Below, in pieces: positions 33,187 to 43,329 of a stretch of DNA of 64,000 bases (within the stretch, counting starts at the first letter, position 1; every line of letters begins with the position of its first letter). Under the pieces are notes generated by a model. That model searched no databases, was not told the origin of the DNA, and was given only the letters and a program-made list of their open reading frames with translations. The stretch comes from Bacteroidota bacterium (GTDB lineage: Bacteria > Bacteroidota > Bacteroidia > B-17B0 > Aurantibacillaceae), in contig JADJDM010000001.1 of the NCBI GenBank assembly GCA_016702705.1, forward strand, positions 62,001-126,000. Reading direction: 5' to 3'. The translations under genes were made by a program, and so were the position numbers.

Positions 33187-33214
33187 AAAAAGCGGCTCAA
33201 TTGAGCCGCTTTTT
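33187..33214 (-). terminator. Bidirectional terminator after the peptidase gene
   Basis: A perfect 28-bp palindrome with GC core AGCGGCTCAATTGAGCCGCT flanked by A and T runs, 3 bp past the stop of the minus-strand peptidase gene. It works in either direction. Confidence 0.85.
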
Positions 33215-33217
33215 GTT

Positions 33218-36200
33218 TTACTTATTCAGAATAATTCGTTCAACCCATTTTCCTTGAGATGAGCTTTGAATACTTATATTGTAAACACCATTTGCCTTGT
33301 CAGTTAAATCATATTGTTTCGCAAAATGATTTGTACTACTTATTGTTTCCATTATCACTACTCTTCCTAAAACATCAGTAACAAGTAATTTATACTCTTG
33401 CTTAGCATCTAACTCAATCGTTATTGTAAACATTCCAGTTGTAGGATTTGGAAACATACTCGCCTTAATTGCATTTTTAATTTCATTAATACCAATACTA
33501 CTAATTGTAACTAAAGAAGATATTGCTGAGCATCCATTTGCATCTGTTGTTTCAACTGTATAATCTCCATTTTGCAAAGCTTCAATAGTTTGATTTGTTT
33601 CACCTGTAATTAAATTACCATCCAAATACCATTGATACGAAATTGCTACACTTGAAGTTAATGTAGTTCCCACTTGTGAAACAGTTGGAACACTAGGTGT
33701 ATTTACATTGATTACTCCTGTTGTTGTATTAGTACACCCTGTTAAAGCATCTGTACCTGTAACAGTATAAGTTGTTGTAGTTGTTGCAGGATTAATTGTT
33801 AAGTCAGATGTTGTTGAACCCGCACTCCAAACAAACGTGCTTGCCCCGCTTGCATTTATAGTTGCTACATCGCCACTACAAACAGTTGTAGAAGTTGAAA
33901 CAACAGTTGGCAGTGCATTTACTGTGATTACTCCTGTTGCAGTATTTGTGCAACCAGTTGTTGTAGTTGTTCCAGTAACAGTATAAGTTAAAGTATTCGT
34001 TGCAGGAGCAATCGTTAAACCTGAAGTAGTTGCTCCACTATTCCAAACAAATGTATTTGCACCGCTTGCTGTTATAGTTGCAGATTCACCATTACAAACC
34101 GCTGTAGAAGTAGAAACAACTGTTGGCAATGCATTAACAGTAATTGTTTTATTTGCAGATGTTGTTGTGCATCCACCTGTATTAGTAACTATTAAACTAT
34201 ATACACCTGCTTGCGTTGCAGTGTAACTAGCAGTGCTTGCGCCTGAAATAGGTGAGCCTGTCAATTGCCATTGATAAGAAACAATAGTATATGAACCTCC
34301 ACCCGCAGAAGTACTTCCACTTAATGTTACAGAATTACCTGCGCAAAAAGCACTACTTCCTGTTATTAATGATGTAGGTTTATTGGCAATTGTAACACTT
34401 GTTGTTGCAGTAGATGAACAACCATTATCAGTAACAGTTACGGTATAAACACCTGCCATTGCAAAGTTTGCATTTGTTCTTGTTGGATTTTGAACAGTAG
34501 AAGTAAATGCTCCTGGCCCTACCCACGAATAACTTGTCCCTCCGCTTGAACTCAATGCTACCTGACCCTGAATACAAAACGGTCCAGTAGCAGAAGCAAC
34601 TGCGGTTGGCGTTTGATTTACTGTGATAGTTTGTGTACTTGGCGTGCTTGCTCCAAAGGCATTGGTTGCAACTAATGAAAGTGTGTAGGTGCCTCCTGCA
34701 TTAAATGTAACTGTTGGATTTTGAACATTACTTGCAGATAATGTTCCACCAGTAGTTGTCCAAGCCCATGAGGTTGGATTATTTGTAGAATTATCTGTTA
34801 AACTAACCATTTGATTTGTACAGGTATTTGCTGAAGCTGCAAAGACTGCAACTGGCGGAGCTCCTGCAGTTATTCCTGTGATATTAATATTATCTACATA
34901 CAATGCTTGTCCGTATCTACCAATGTTTTGAAACGAAACTAAAACACTTCCTTGTCCAACGAAAGGAGTTAAACTTATCGTTTCTGTTCTCCACTCATTA
35001 TTTGCAGGCACAAAAACTGCAGTTGTATTATCTGGTGCAGTAGCTAATCCTGTTCCACCTTTAAAATAAACTTGCGACCATGTTGCACCGCAATCTGTTG
35101 ACACCAGTACCTTTAAACTATCGCTATACTCTGCATCATATCTTGCATAAGCTACATCAAATGTAAGTTGCGCTGTAGATAAAGCACTAAAATTATATTT
35201 TGGTGTTCTAATTTCATCTGCCTTGCCTCTTGTATCCGAATTATAATTATCAAAATAAATACATTTTGTGCTAGTGCCATATCCACCAACAGAAGTATTA
35301 CGATACCACTTTACCGAATCAACATAAAAATCAAACTCCGACCAACCAGCAGGAGGATACGTTGCATTTGTAAATCCTTCCGACAATGGTAAAGTAGTTG
35401 GACCCGCAACCGTAATGTAAGATGTTTTAGTTTGTGTTCCACTTCCATTTGGATTAGTAGCAGTTAATTGCACAGAATAAGTTCCCGCTGCTGCATAAGT
35501 AACAGTAGGGTTTTGTGCAGTAGACGTTGAAGGTGTTGCACCTGCAAATGTCCAAGCCCACGATGTTGCGCCAAAATAAGTTTGATCATAAAATTTAACT
35601 GGAGCACCTGGGCAGGTTACTGGAGTTTGGGTATAAAAATTTACATTAGGCGGGCCAGCATTTGCAGAAGCCGCACAAGCCATAGCCGCAGCTGCATCTA
35701 TACGTCCTGCTCCCATTCCGCTTGTTGTTAATGTTGCTGCTGTTGTGCTTATACATGATAACACTTGTGTTGGAGTTAAGTATGGTTTTGCAGAAAGCAC
35801 CAAGCCGCAAAGTCCTGCAACTATAGGTGTTGCCATGGATGTTCCCGACATGCTTCCATAAGTACTTCCTGGCAATGTGCTTCTAATGTTACTTCCTGGC
35901 GCAGAAATATCAACCCATGTTCCATAATTAGAAAAGCCTGAACGTGCATCTGTTGTTGTAGTTGAAGCCACACAATAAACATTTGCATAAGCCCCAGGAT
36001 AACTTTGAGTTGTGGAATTATCATTTCCTGCTGCAGCAACAACAATTGCATTTCTATTCCACGCGTAATTAATTACAGCTTGCTCAGTAACCGAACTTCC
36101 ACCTCCACCCCACGAACAAGAGATAACACGGGCCTTTGCATTTACCGAATAAATAATTCCTGCATAACCTGCATCAACAGCAGTTGCCCCGCTTGCATCC

Positions 36201-36970
36201 ATAGTGGATTTTACTGGAATTATTTTTACACTAAAGCCAATAGATGCTATTCCTGTTCCGTTATTCGCACGCGCACTTACCAAACCCGAACAATGCGTTC
36301 CGTGGTCGAATGAATTATCTGGAGGACTTGCATTATTATCATCATCGGCAACATCATATCCTGTAACATCATCTATATAACCATTGTTATCATCATCAAT
36401 TCCATTGTTCGCAATTTCACCTGGATTTACATACATGTTGGCTGTTAAATCTGGATGATTTACTTGCATAGCATTATCAACTACTGCAACTGCAATTGTA
36501 GAGCCTGTGCTAAACACATCCCAAGCTGCTGGTCCGCCAATTTTTTGTAAATGCCATTGTGCATTACCACCAGTAGTTGCATAATCATTTGGTGTAAGAA
36601 AAGATTTCATTAATGGAACTTTCTCAACCAAAACAATTGAAGGATTACTTTTTAATTCACTTATTAAAAAATCAACTTGACTAAAATTACTAAACTGAAC
36701 AACATACGTGTTTAACAATGCTTCATCTCCCTTTGCAGCAAAAAATGGTTTGCTAACTTTTTGAATCGCATACTTTGATGTCAACGAGTTTAAAAAATCA
36801 AACTTCGCTAGCGGCAAATTATTCCAATTTTTATTTTTTGGAAGTTGGGGATTAAAACTTGCTTTTGTTCTAACATAAATTTTTCCATCTGTGTAATCTG
36901 GATAAATTGTTTGAGCTGTTAATCCAATTTGGAAAAACAAAACTATAATTAGCGTAAAAATTCCCTTCAT
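33218..36970 (-). CDS. Secreted subtilisin-like (S8) peptidase with PKD/Ig domains and T9SS sorting domain
   Basis: About 1250 residues from ATG 36970 (signal peptide MKGIFTLIIVLFF...LTAQ; upstream ATGs at 36997 and 37063 add a non-signal-like leader). The S8 catalytic triad is visible as VAVVDN, DHGTHC and GTSMATP. Following are a PKD domain (near SWAWTFAGATPS), a jelly-roll-like region, another PKD (SWAWTTTGG) and several Ig-like repeats. Two adjacent repeats of about 71 residues (VNALPTVVSTST...) are nearly identical. The C-terminus has the type A sorting domain (SMFPNPTTGMF ... GVYNISI). Exported protease, surface-attached or released. Confidence 0.92.
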   Translation of the reverse strand: MKGIFTLIIVLFFQIGLTAQTIYPDYTDGKIYVRTKASFNPQLPKNKNWNNLPLAKFDFLNSLTSKYAIQKVSKPFFAAKGDEALLNTYVVQFSNFSQVDFLISELKSNPSIVLVEKVPLMKSFLTPNDYATTGGNAQWHLQKIGGPAAWDVFSTGSTIAVAVVDNAMQVNHPDLTANMYVNPGEIANNGIDDDNNGYIDDVTGYDVADDDNNASPPDNSFDHGTHCSGLVSARANNGTGIASIGFSVKIIPVKSTMDASGATAVDAGYAGIIYSVNAKARVISCSWGGGGSSVTEQAVINYAWNRNAIVVAAAGNDNSTTQSYPGAYANVYCVASTTTTDARSGFSNYGTWVDISAPGSNIRSTLPGSTYGSMSGTSMATPIVAGLCGLVLSAKPYLTPTQVLSCISTTAATLTTSGMGAGRIDAAAAMACAASANAGPPNVNFYTQTPVTCPGAPVKFYDQTYFGATSWAWTFAGATPSTSTAQNPTVTYAAAGTYSVQLTATNPNGSGTQTKTSYITVAGPTTLPLSEGFTNATYPPAGWSEFDFYVDSVKWYRNTSVGGYGTSTKCIYFDNYNSDTRGKADEIRTPKYNFSALSTAQLTFDVAYARYDAEYSDSLKVLVSTDCGATWSQVYFKGGTGLATAPDNTTAVFVPANNEWRTETISLTPFVGQGSVLVSFQNIGRYGQALYVDNINITGITAGAPPVAVFAASANTCTNQMVSLTDNSTNNPTSWAWTTTGGTLSASNVQNPTVTFNAGGTYTLSLVATNAFGASTPSTQTITVNQTPTAVASATGPFCIQGQVALSSSGGTSYSWVGPGAFTSTVQNPTRTNANFAMAGVYTVTVTDNGCSSTATTSVTIANKPTSLITGSSAFCAGNSVTLSGSTSAGGGSYTIVSYQWQLTGSPISGASTASYTATQAGVYSLIVTNTGGCTTTSANKTITVNALPTVVSTSTAVCNGESATITASGANTFVWNSGATTSGLTIAPATNTLTYTVTGTTTTTGCTNTATGVITVNALPTVVSTSTTVCSGDVATINASGASTFVWSAGSTTSDLTINPATTTTTYTVTGTDALTGCTNTTTGVINVNTPSVPTVSQVGTTLTSSVAISYQWYLDGNLITGETNQTIEALQNGDYTVETTDANGCSAISSLVTISSIGINEIKNAIKASMFPNPTTGMFTITIELDAKQEYKLLVTDVLGRVVIMETISSTNHFAKQYDLTDKANGVYNISIQSSSQGKWVERIILNK

Positions 36971-37331
36971 TGTTTTTGTGTTTAGCTTATTTATCATTGG
37001 TGTATTATTACTTATCGAATTTGTTTTATTTATAGTGACAATTTTTCCTTTGAACATCAACAATCATTAATAAAAGCAGGTGTTTCAGAAGATTTTTAAT
37101 TCGAGTACAATAACAATTAAAAAAAATTAAATTGCAACTATTTTAAAAAATTACTTGCTTAAAATTGTGTTTTTAACATAAAAAACTGAAGGCTTTCGTT
37201 TTCTTTATAAAGAAGTAACAAAACAACACCTCCTCTCATTTCATTCAAACAACTTACACTAACTAAATAGCCATGATAAATAAGGTGCTTTTTTAAATAA
37301 ACAACTTTGTAAAATACCTTATCTTTAAGCA

Positions 37332-38630
37332 ATGAGTAAATCATATCCTAAAGAAAAAATATCCAAGCAACGATTAAAAGACATCATCGGTGGCTCCATT
37401 GGTAATTTAGTTGAGTGGTACGATTGGTATGCTTACTCTGCTTTCGCTCTTTACTTCTCATCTGTGTTTTTTCCAAAAGAAAATGCAACGGCGCAATTAT
37501 TAAATACTGCTGGAATTTTTGCAGTTGGTTTTTTAATGCGACCAATTGGCGGCTGGTTATTTGGTGTTATTGCCGATAGAACCGGAAGAAAAAAAGCAAT
37601 GACACTTTCTGTTTTATTAATGTCATTAGGTTCGTTGATGATTGCTATAACACCCACCTACAATCAAATTGGAGTTTTTGCTCCTGCCATTTTATTACTT
37701 GCACGTTTGTTACAAGGTTTAAGTGTTGGAGGTGAATACGGCGTATCTGCAACCTACCTAAGCGAAATGGCAACACCGCATCGCAGAGGGTTTTATTCAA
37801 GCTTTCAATACGTAACATTAATTGGAGGACAATTACTTGCACTGGGAATACAAATACTTTTACAAAAAGTTTTTTTAAGTGAAGAGCAATTACAAAGCTG
37901 GGGCTGGCGCATTCCCTTTGTAATCGGGGCAATGTTATCCATTACTGCATTATATTTACGTAGCTCTCTGCACGAAACAAAAGCTTTTGATGCGCACAAA
38001 AAAGATAAACACAAAGGAAGTTTAAAACAATTATTCAAACATCCAAAAGCTATATTAACTGTTGTAGGTTTAACATTAGGCGGAACCATTGCGTTTTATA
38101 CTTACACCACATACATGCAAAAGTTTTTAGTAAACACCGTACATTTAAGCAAAGAGCAATCAACACTTATTTCTTTTCTTACATTGTTTTCATTTGCATT
38201 ATTGCAACCTGCATTCGGAAGTTTATCTGACAGAATTGGAAGAAAGCCTTTGTTAATTGGATTCGGAATACTTGGAACTTTATGCACCTATCCTTTACTG
38301 AATGCACTTAGCTTAACACAATCGCCTTACATAGCTTTTGTGTTATTGTTATTGGCACTAATTATAGTAAGCGGTTACACAAGTATCAATGCAATTGTAA
38401 AAGCAGAATTGTTTCCAGCAGAAATTAGAGCGTTAGGTGTTGGCTTTCCGTATGCTTTTACTGTAGCTATATTTGGAGGAAGTGCAGAATACATTGCACT
38501 GTGGTTTAAAAACGCGGGGCACGAACATTATTTTTATTGGTATGTAACTGCCTGTGTTTTTGTTTCGCTTATTATTTATGTAAGTATGCAGGAAACCAAA
38601 AAAACATCTGCATTGGATGCAGACCTTTAA
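37332..38630 (+). CDS. MFS transporter, metabolite:proton symporter (KgtP/ProP-like)
   Basis: 432 residues, 12 membrane helices. The N-terminal GSIGNLVEWYDWYAY and FGVIADRTGRKKAM loop are typical of the MHS subfamily, which includes alpha-ketoglutarate (KgtP) and proline/betaine (ProP) symporters. Predicted to import an organic acid or osmolyte with protons. Specific substrate not assigned. The 268 bp upstream hold no convincing gene. Bases 38556-38591 of this gene are repeated 4.7 kb downstream, beyond the next gene. Confidence 0.9.
   Translation: MSKSYPKEKISKQRLKDIIGGSIGNLVEWYDWYAYSAFALYFSSVFFPKENATAQLLNTAGIFAVGFLMRPIGGWLFGVIADRTGRKKAMTLSVLLMSLGSLMIAITPTYNQIGVFAPAILLLARLLQGLSVGGEYGVSATYLSEMATPHRRGFYSSFQYVTLIGGQLLALGIQILLQKVFLSEEQLQSWGWRIPFVIGAMLSITALYLRSSLHETKAFDAHKKDKHKGSLKQLFKHPKAILTVVGLTLGGTIAFYTYTTYMQKFLVNTVHLSKEQSTLISFLTLFSFALLQPAFGSLSDRIGRKPLLIGFGILGTLCTYPLLNALSLTQSPYIAFVLLLLALIIVSGYTSINAIVKAELFPAEIRALGVGFPYAFTVAIFGGSAEYIALWFKNAGHEHYFYWYVTACVFVSLIIYVSMQETKKTSALDADL
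38556..38591 (+). repeat. 36-bp direct repeat, upstream copy (inside transporter 3' end)
   Basis: Matches 43283-43318 at 35 of 36 bases. The two copies flank the giant T9SS gene, so that gene and its terminator look like an insertion between the transporter and a remnant of its 3' end. Confidence 0.85.
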
Positions 38631-38716
38631 AATAGGCAAAACAAAAGAAAATGCCTGTGCGTCAATCAGATAACAAAATATTATTATATTTGTTTACTGT
38701 GAAAACATTTAAAAAC

Positions 38717-41700
38717 ATGAATACATCTTTACTAAAAAACTTAAAAAAATTATCACTTTTAATAGTGCTAATTTTTGTTTCCAATTCATCTTATAGCCAG
38801 TGGACGCCACAAGCACTTGGTATATCCACAACTGGGAGAGATTTAATGGATATAGAAGCTGTTGATGAAAATATAGTTTGGGCTGTATCAAGAGATAATG
38901 CTGGAGTAGCTCATGTTAATGACGTTGTTGTAACAACAAACGGCGGTGCTACTTGGACTACAAGAGCAATTAGTATTGCCCCAAACACTTACGACTTTTC
39001 CTGTATTACTGCGGTAGACGAAAACAGAGCATGGGCAGGAATGTATAACGCAACTGGAACTGGCAGTGCAATTTATTACACATCTAACGGAGGTTTAAAC
39101 TGGGTGCAACAAGGTGCAGGTACAATTTTTAATTCGGGCACTTCCTTTATTAATGTTGTCCATTTTTTTAATTCAAACATTGGTTTTGCAATGGGAGATC
39201 CAAGCGGTGGTTACTATGAAATTTATACCACAACCGATGGAGGAAACAATTGGATCCGTACTCCGCAATCAAATATTCCAGCGCCAATTGCAGGTGAGTA
39301 TGGAACTACAGATAAATATTTTGTTATGGGTAATACCATTTGGTTCACAACTACTTTTGGAAGAGTTTTTAAATCAACCGACCTAGGAATTAACTGGACC
39401 GTTTCTACTGCTGGAAGTGTGGGCCTAAACGATATTGCTTTTCGTGATGTAAACAATGGAATAGTTATGGTTAACAATGGTACCATTCAAAAAACCTCAG
39501 ATGGTGGAACAACGTGGACGCCATTACCAACATCTGGCACTCATGATGCTGCTGATATGACAATTATTCCAAACACCCACGTGTATGTAAGTTGCGGCAT
39601 GTTGGGTTCATTCTATTCTTATGACGATGGGGCTAATTGGATTACTATAGATAACATTCCACATCCAAACAGTTCAGCTTGGTTAAATGCAGAACTTGGT
39701 TGGGCTTCTGGAATTAACACAGGAACTAGTGATGGAATTTATAAATATTCAGGAAGCTTTGCTAGTCCAATAAACGGAATGACAAGACAAGCGATTGGAT
39801 ATACCAACTATCAACTTCAAACAAATGCATCCATTTCAAGTAATCTCATAAATAGTCCTGATGGTACATTATCTGCAACATGGAATATGTCGAACTTAAA
39901 CGATGGAGCATATAGTGATAGAGGAACTGGATATAATTATTTTAATGGTACAGCTTGGGAACCACCTCCAACCAATCGTGTAGAAAGTGTTAGAACTGGA
40001 TTTACAAATGTTGTAGTTACAGGAACAAACAAAGAAATTATTATTTCTCATGAAGGCACCGGTTTGCATTCTTCAGTACGCGCTGTAAAAGGAACAGGAG
40101 CATGGCTCGAAGCAAGTTTTAACTCATTAGATCTTTGGCCGAAAGTTGCAACTGGCGGCCCAAGTAACACAACAATTCACGCTGTATCGATGGCAAATGG
40201 GGGCAGTCCTTTTATGGGGCAAGCTAATGCTATTCATTATTCTCGCTCGTTAAATTCGGGCACTTCATGGGACATCTCTCAGCAAATAATTTCAGAAATA
40301 AACAATGTAAACTACCTAGGTTTTAACGCTGAAAATTACACTATTGACGCAAATGGTAATACCATTGCTATTGTGTTAGGTAAATTAAGTACAGATGTTG
40401 TTCTTTTAAAATCAACTGACAACGGAGATACCTGGACAAAAACAATTGTAAAACAATTTCCAATTCCCCTTTATGATCAAACAACAATGAACACTGATTT
40501 AAACGCAGATAACTTTGGAGATGAGATTGAAACCAACAACGGCTCCTTTTCTGTATTAGTTGATGATTTAGGAAAGGTGCATGTGTGGTACGGAAAAGCA
40601 GTTGTTATAGAGCAAATAGGTGAATCAGCCTTAGGTTATTATGGCGCTCTTGGTGGTATCATGTATTGGAATGATAACATGGCTCCAGATGCTCCAATAC
40701 AAATTGCCGATTTTATCGACTTTAATACTGATGGAATTCCAACTTTTGTAGAGACAGGTTCATACGTAACCAATACAAGTTGTAATCATCCAAGTTCAGG
40801 AATAGATGGAGCAGGAAACTTATACCTTGTTTACAGCGCTCTATATGATGGAAATGCAGATGGCGGAAACGTTGCAGTTGGCAAAAGCTTTCGTCACTCT
40901 CTCATCACTCGATCTACAGATGGTGGAGCAACTTGGTGCACACCTTTAGATATAACAGCTCCCGAATCTAGCACCGGATTTTATGATTACAGAGAAGGTG
41001 TTTTTGCTGCTATGGCAAAAAGAGTTGACAACAATGTTCATTTACTTTTACAAGAAGATAATTCACCAGGCACGGGAATTGGTACAACCCTTGACCCACA
41101 AGCAAACAATGCACTTTCAACATTATACTATTACAAAATTCCTGTTAATTCATTTTGCACGCCAGTTGTAATTCCTATTGGTATTAACCAAATCACAACA
41201 CCTGTTTCGTGTCAAGGCGCTAACGATGGAAGCTCTACATTGAGTGCCTATGGTGGTACTGCGCCCTACACATATATATGGAATACTAACCCTGTTGTTG
41301 TAGGCCCAACTATTTCAAATCTTCCTGCAGGTCTTTATACTTGCACAATTACTGATTCATTAAATCAAACTTTTGAGCAAACTATTATTATTAATGAACC
41401 TGCTCCGCTCTCCCTATCAGCGAACATAACCGGTGCTGTTTGCGGAACTAATACTGGTGTTATTGCTCTAACAACTAATGGTGGCAATTCGCCTTACACT
41501 TACGCATGGTCTAACGGTGCAACTACTAGCACTGTTACAGGCATAGCTGCAGGCACCTACTCCGTTATAGTAACTGATTCAAAAGGATGTACTATTTCTT
41601 CTTCCTATCAAGTGCAACAAATTCCTGCTAATTTCAACATTGATTTTTCTGCAAATCCTCAAACAGGTGCTGCTCCTTTAGCAGTTGCATTTAATAATAT

Positions 41701-43228
41701 TACTCCTTCGATTGGTAGCTATAATTTCACTTGGTCCTTTGGCGATGGAAATAATCAATCATCTAACAACGGAACAGTATTTAATAATTATAATTTTTCA
41801 GGATTATATAATGTTTCCTTAATTGCTGTTAACATTGCTACAGGCTGCGCAGATACTTTAACAAAAACCGGTTTTATATTTATTACAGGAGCAGGCTGCT
41901 CGCACACTGCAACTATTAACCCTTCTACACCTTTATTAGCATGCGAAGGCGATTCAATTTTATTAACCGCAAACACAAATGCAGTTGCTCCTTATTCTAT
42001 TGTGTGGAATATAAATGGAATTGTTATTTCAGCACAAAATGATGATTCGCTTTATGTAACAGAAAGCGGCTACTATTCGGCTACCATTATAAAAAATGGA
42101 TGTCCTATAACTTCAAATGCAACTCAATTAACTTTTAATACTAATCCACTTGTTCCACAAATAACATCATCAGGCACAATACAATCATGCAACGGTGGCC
42201 AAGTTACTTTAACAGCTTCCCTTATTAGTGGAGTTAATTATACTTGGAACAATGCTGCTACTACTCAATCAATTTTGGTTAACACTGCTGGCACTTACTT
42301 TGTAACCGCAAGTTATCCAACATCTGGTTGCAGCTCCGTTTCTAATCCTTTTGTACTTAATAACACAACTCAAACACAAGATATTTGTTTGGTAACAGTT
42401 GATTCTCTATCCACACATAACATTGTAATATGGAACAAACCAATCAGCATGGCAATTGATAGCTTCAGAGTTTACCGACTAATTGCAACAAACACATACA
42501 TGTACCTTGCTTCTATTGCTTATGAAGATTCAACCATCTATCACGATCATGCAGCAAATCCAAATGTTACACAATGGGCATATAAAGTTTCTGTAATTGA
42601 TACCTGTGGTGCTGAAAGTAGTTTAAGTGAATATCATTACACTATGCATTTACAATTGTTAGGAAATGGAAACATGCAGTGGACACACTATGAAATAGAA
42701 AATCAACCAAACCCTGTAAGTTACTATGAAATTTTTAGAGACGACCTTGACAATGGTAACTGGGCTTTATTAAGTGGAGCAATACCAGGCACTAACTCAA
42801 CTTATACAGATGTTGATTATGCAAGTTATCCAGATGCTAACTACCGTATAGAAATAATTTGGGGACAATCTTGTGAATCTACCTTGAGATTACTTAACAA
42901 TAATAACATTCAAACAACAATTGTACGTTCAAAATCGAACATTAAAAACAATCGTACTGTTGGGGTGCAAGATGCTATTAGTAAAATCATTAAAATTAAA
43001 GTTTATCCAAACCCTGCAAACGAACTACTAAATGTTGAAGTTTCTTTACTAGATGAAAAAGAAGCAACAATAACAGTAGAAAATATGTTAGGCCAGGTGG
43101 TTTACACAACACAAACAACTAAGCAACTCAACCAGTTCAACATAGCTACATTTGCATCTGGTGTGTATTTTGTGAAAGTGAAAACCAAACAAAGTACTAG
43201 CATAGAAAAACTAATAATAGAGCACTAA
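38717..43228 (+). CDS. Giant secreted protein: BNR/sialidase-like repeats, SprB repeats, PKD, T9SS sorting domain
   Basis: About 1503 residues from ATG 38717, which starts the signal peptide (ends SYSQW); a frame start at 38651 is outside it. The N-terminal half has repeated photosystem-stability/BNR Asp-box motifs (TNGGATWT, TSNGGLNW, TTDGGNNW, TSDGGTTWT, STDGGATW), suggesting a beta-propeller. Next come SprB-like repeats (PVSCQGANDGSSTLSAYGG, GAVCGTNTGVIALTTNGG), a PKD domain (WSFGDGNN) and Ig-like modules. The C-terminus is a type A sorting domain (KVYPNPANELLNVEV ... GVYFVKVKT). Likely surface adhesin or glycan-binding protein. Flanked by direct repeats. Confidence 0.9.
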   Translation: MNTSLLKNLKKLSLLIVLIFVSNSSYSQWTPQALGISTTGRDLMDIEAVDENIVWAVSRDNAGVAHVNDVVVTTNGGATWTTRAISIAPNTYDFSCITAVDENRAWAGMYNATGTGSAIYYTSNGGLNWVQQGAGTIFNSGTSFINVVHFFNSNIGFAMGDPSGGYYEIYTTTDGGNNWIRTPQSNIPAPIAGEYGTTDKYFVMGNTIWFTTTFGRVFKSTDLGINWTVSTAGSVGLNDIAFRDVNNGIVMVNNGTIQKTSDGGTTWTPLPTSGTHDAADMTIIPNTHVYVSCGMLGSFYSYDDGANWITIDNIPHPNSSAWLNAELGWASGINTGTSDGIYKYSGSFASPINGMTRQAIGYTNYQLQTNASISSNLINSPDGTLSATWNMSNLNDGAYSDRGTGYNYFNGTAWEPPPTNRVESVRTGFTNVVVTGTNKEIIISHEGTGLHSSVRAVKGTGAWLEASFNSLDLWPKVATGGPSNTTIHAVSMANGGSPFMGQANAIHYSRSLNSGTSWDISQQIISEINNVNYLGFNAENYTIDANGNTIAIVLGKLSTDVVLLKSTDNGDTWTKTIVKQFPIPLYDQTTMNTDLNADNFGDEIETNNGSFSVLVDDLGKVHVWYGKAVVIEQIGESALGYYGALGGIMYWNDNMAPDAPIQIADFIDFNTDGIPTFVETGSYVTNTSCNHPSSGIDGAGNLYLVYSALYDGNADGGNVAVGKSFRHSLITRSTDGGATWCTPLDITAPESSTGFYDYREGVFAAMAKRVDNNVHLLLQEDNSPGTGIGTTLDPQANNALSTLYYYKIPVNSFCTPVVIPIGINQITTPVSCQGANDGSSTLSAYGGTAPYTYIWNTNPVVVGPTISNLPAGLYTCTITDSLNQTFEQTIIINEPAPLSLSANITGAVCGTNTGVIALTTNGGNSPYTYAWSNGATTSTVTGIAAGTYSVIVTDSKGCTISSSYQVQQIPANFNIDFSANPQTGAAPLAVAFNNITPSIGSYNFTWSFGDGNNQSSNNGTVFNNYNFSGLYNVSLIAVNIATGCADTLTKTGFIFITGAGCSHTATINPSTPLLACEGDSILLTANTNAVAPYSIVWNINGIVISAQNDDSLYVTESGYYSATIIKNGCPITSNATQLTFNTNPLVPQITSSGTIQSCNGGQVTLTASLISGVNYTWNNAATTQSILVNTAGTYFVTASYPTSGCSSVSNPFVLNNTTQTQDICLVTVDSLSTHNIVIWNKPISMAIDSFRVYRLIATNTYMYLASIAYEDSTIYHDHAANPNVTQWAYKVSVIDTCGAESSLSEYHYTMHLQLLGNGNMQWTHYEIENQPNPVSYYEIFRDDLDNGNWALLSGAIPGTNSTYTDVDYASYPDANYRIEIIWGQSCESTLRLLNNNNIQTTIVRSKSNIKNNRTVGVQDAISKIIKIKVYPNPANELLNVEVSLLDEKEATITVENMLGQVVYTTQTTKQLNQFNIATFASGVYFVKVKTKQSTSIEKLIIEH

Positions 43229-43230
43229 AA

Positions 43231-43264
43231 TATAAAGCGCATTAAACATTTAATGCGCTTTATA
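43231..43264 (+). terminator. Bidirectional terminator of the T9SS gene
   Basis: A 16-bp perfect stem with a 2-nt loop (TATAAAGCGCATTAAA, CA, TTTAATGCGCTTTATA), 2 bp after the stop codon. Confidence 0.8.
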
Positions 43265-43282
43265 AAATAATTTTGTTGTTCG

Positions 43283-43318
43283 GTTTTTGTTTCGCTTATT
43301 ATTTATGTAAGCATGCAG
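43283..43318 (+). repeat. 36-bp direct repeat, downstream copy (transporter remnant)
   Basis: 35 of 36 bases match 38556-38591. The next bases (ATGCAGAC) also match the transporter's final codons after an internal 33-bp gap, as if a duplicated transporter tail lost a segment between two ATGCAG words. Confidence 0.8.
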
Positions 43319-43329
43319 ACGTGTAAAGA

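Larger units (their letters stand above)
32872..33217. other. Gene-free interval with nested hairpins and terminators
   Basis: No convincing gene. A 6-bp stem GTAGCC (33027-33032) / GGCTAC (33064-33069) encloses an AGTTA-T-TAACT palindrome, directly followed by a strong terminator. This could be the 3' end of the pump mRNA or a small RNA. A 90-codon frame through it is low complexity and runs over both terminators, so I do not call it. Confidence 0.4.

Noticed and set aside
32990..33262. 90-codon plus-strand reading frame after the RND pump
   Set aside because: It crosses two terminators and the end of the opposing gene, with no recognisable domain.
33707..34140. Tandem repeats as a CRISPR or mobile element
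   Set aside because: They are in-frame Ig-like domain repeats of the peptidase, with no spacer structure.
36005..36313. Plus-strand frame inside the S8 peptidase gene (102 codons)
   Set aside because: Shadow of a long, well-supported minus-strand gene with clear domains.
37159..37344. 61-codon minus-strand frame before the MFS transporter
   Set aside because: Overlaps the transporter start, low complexity, no domain; probably noise.
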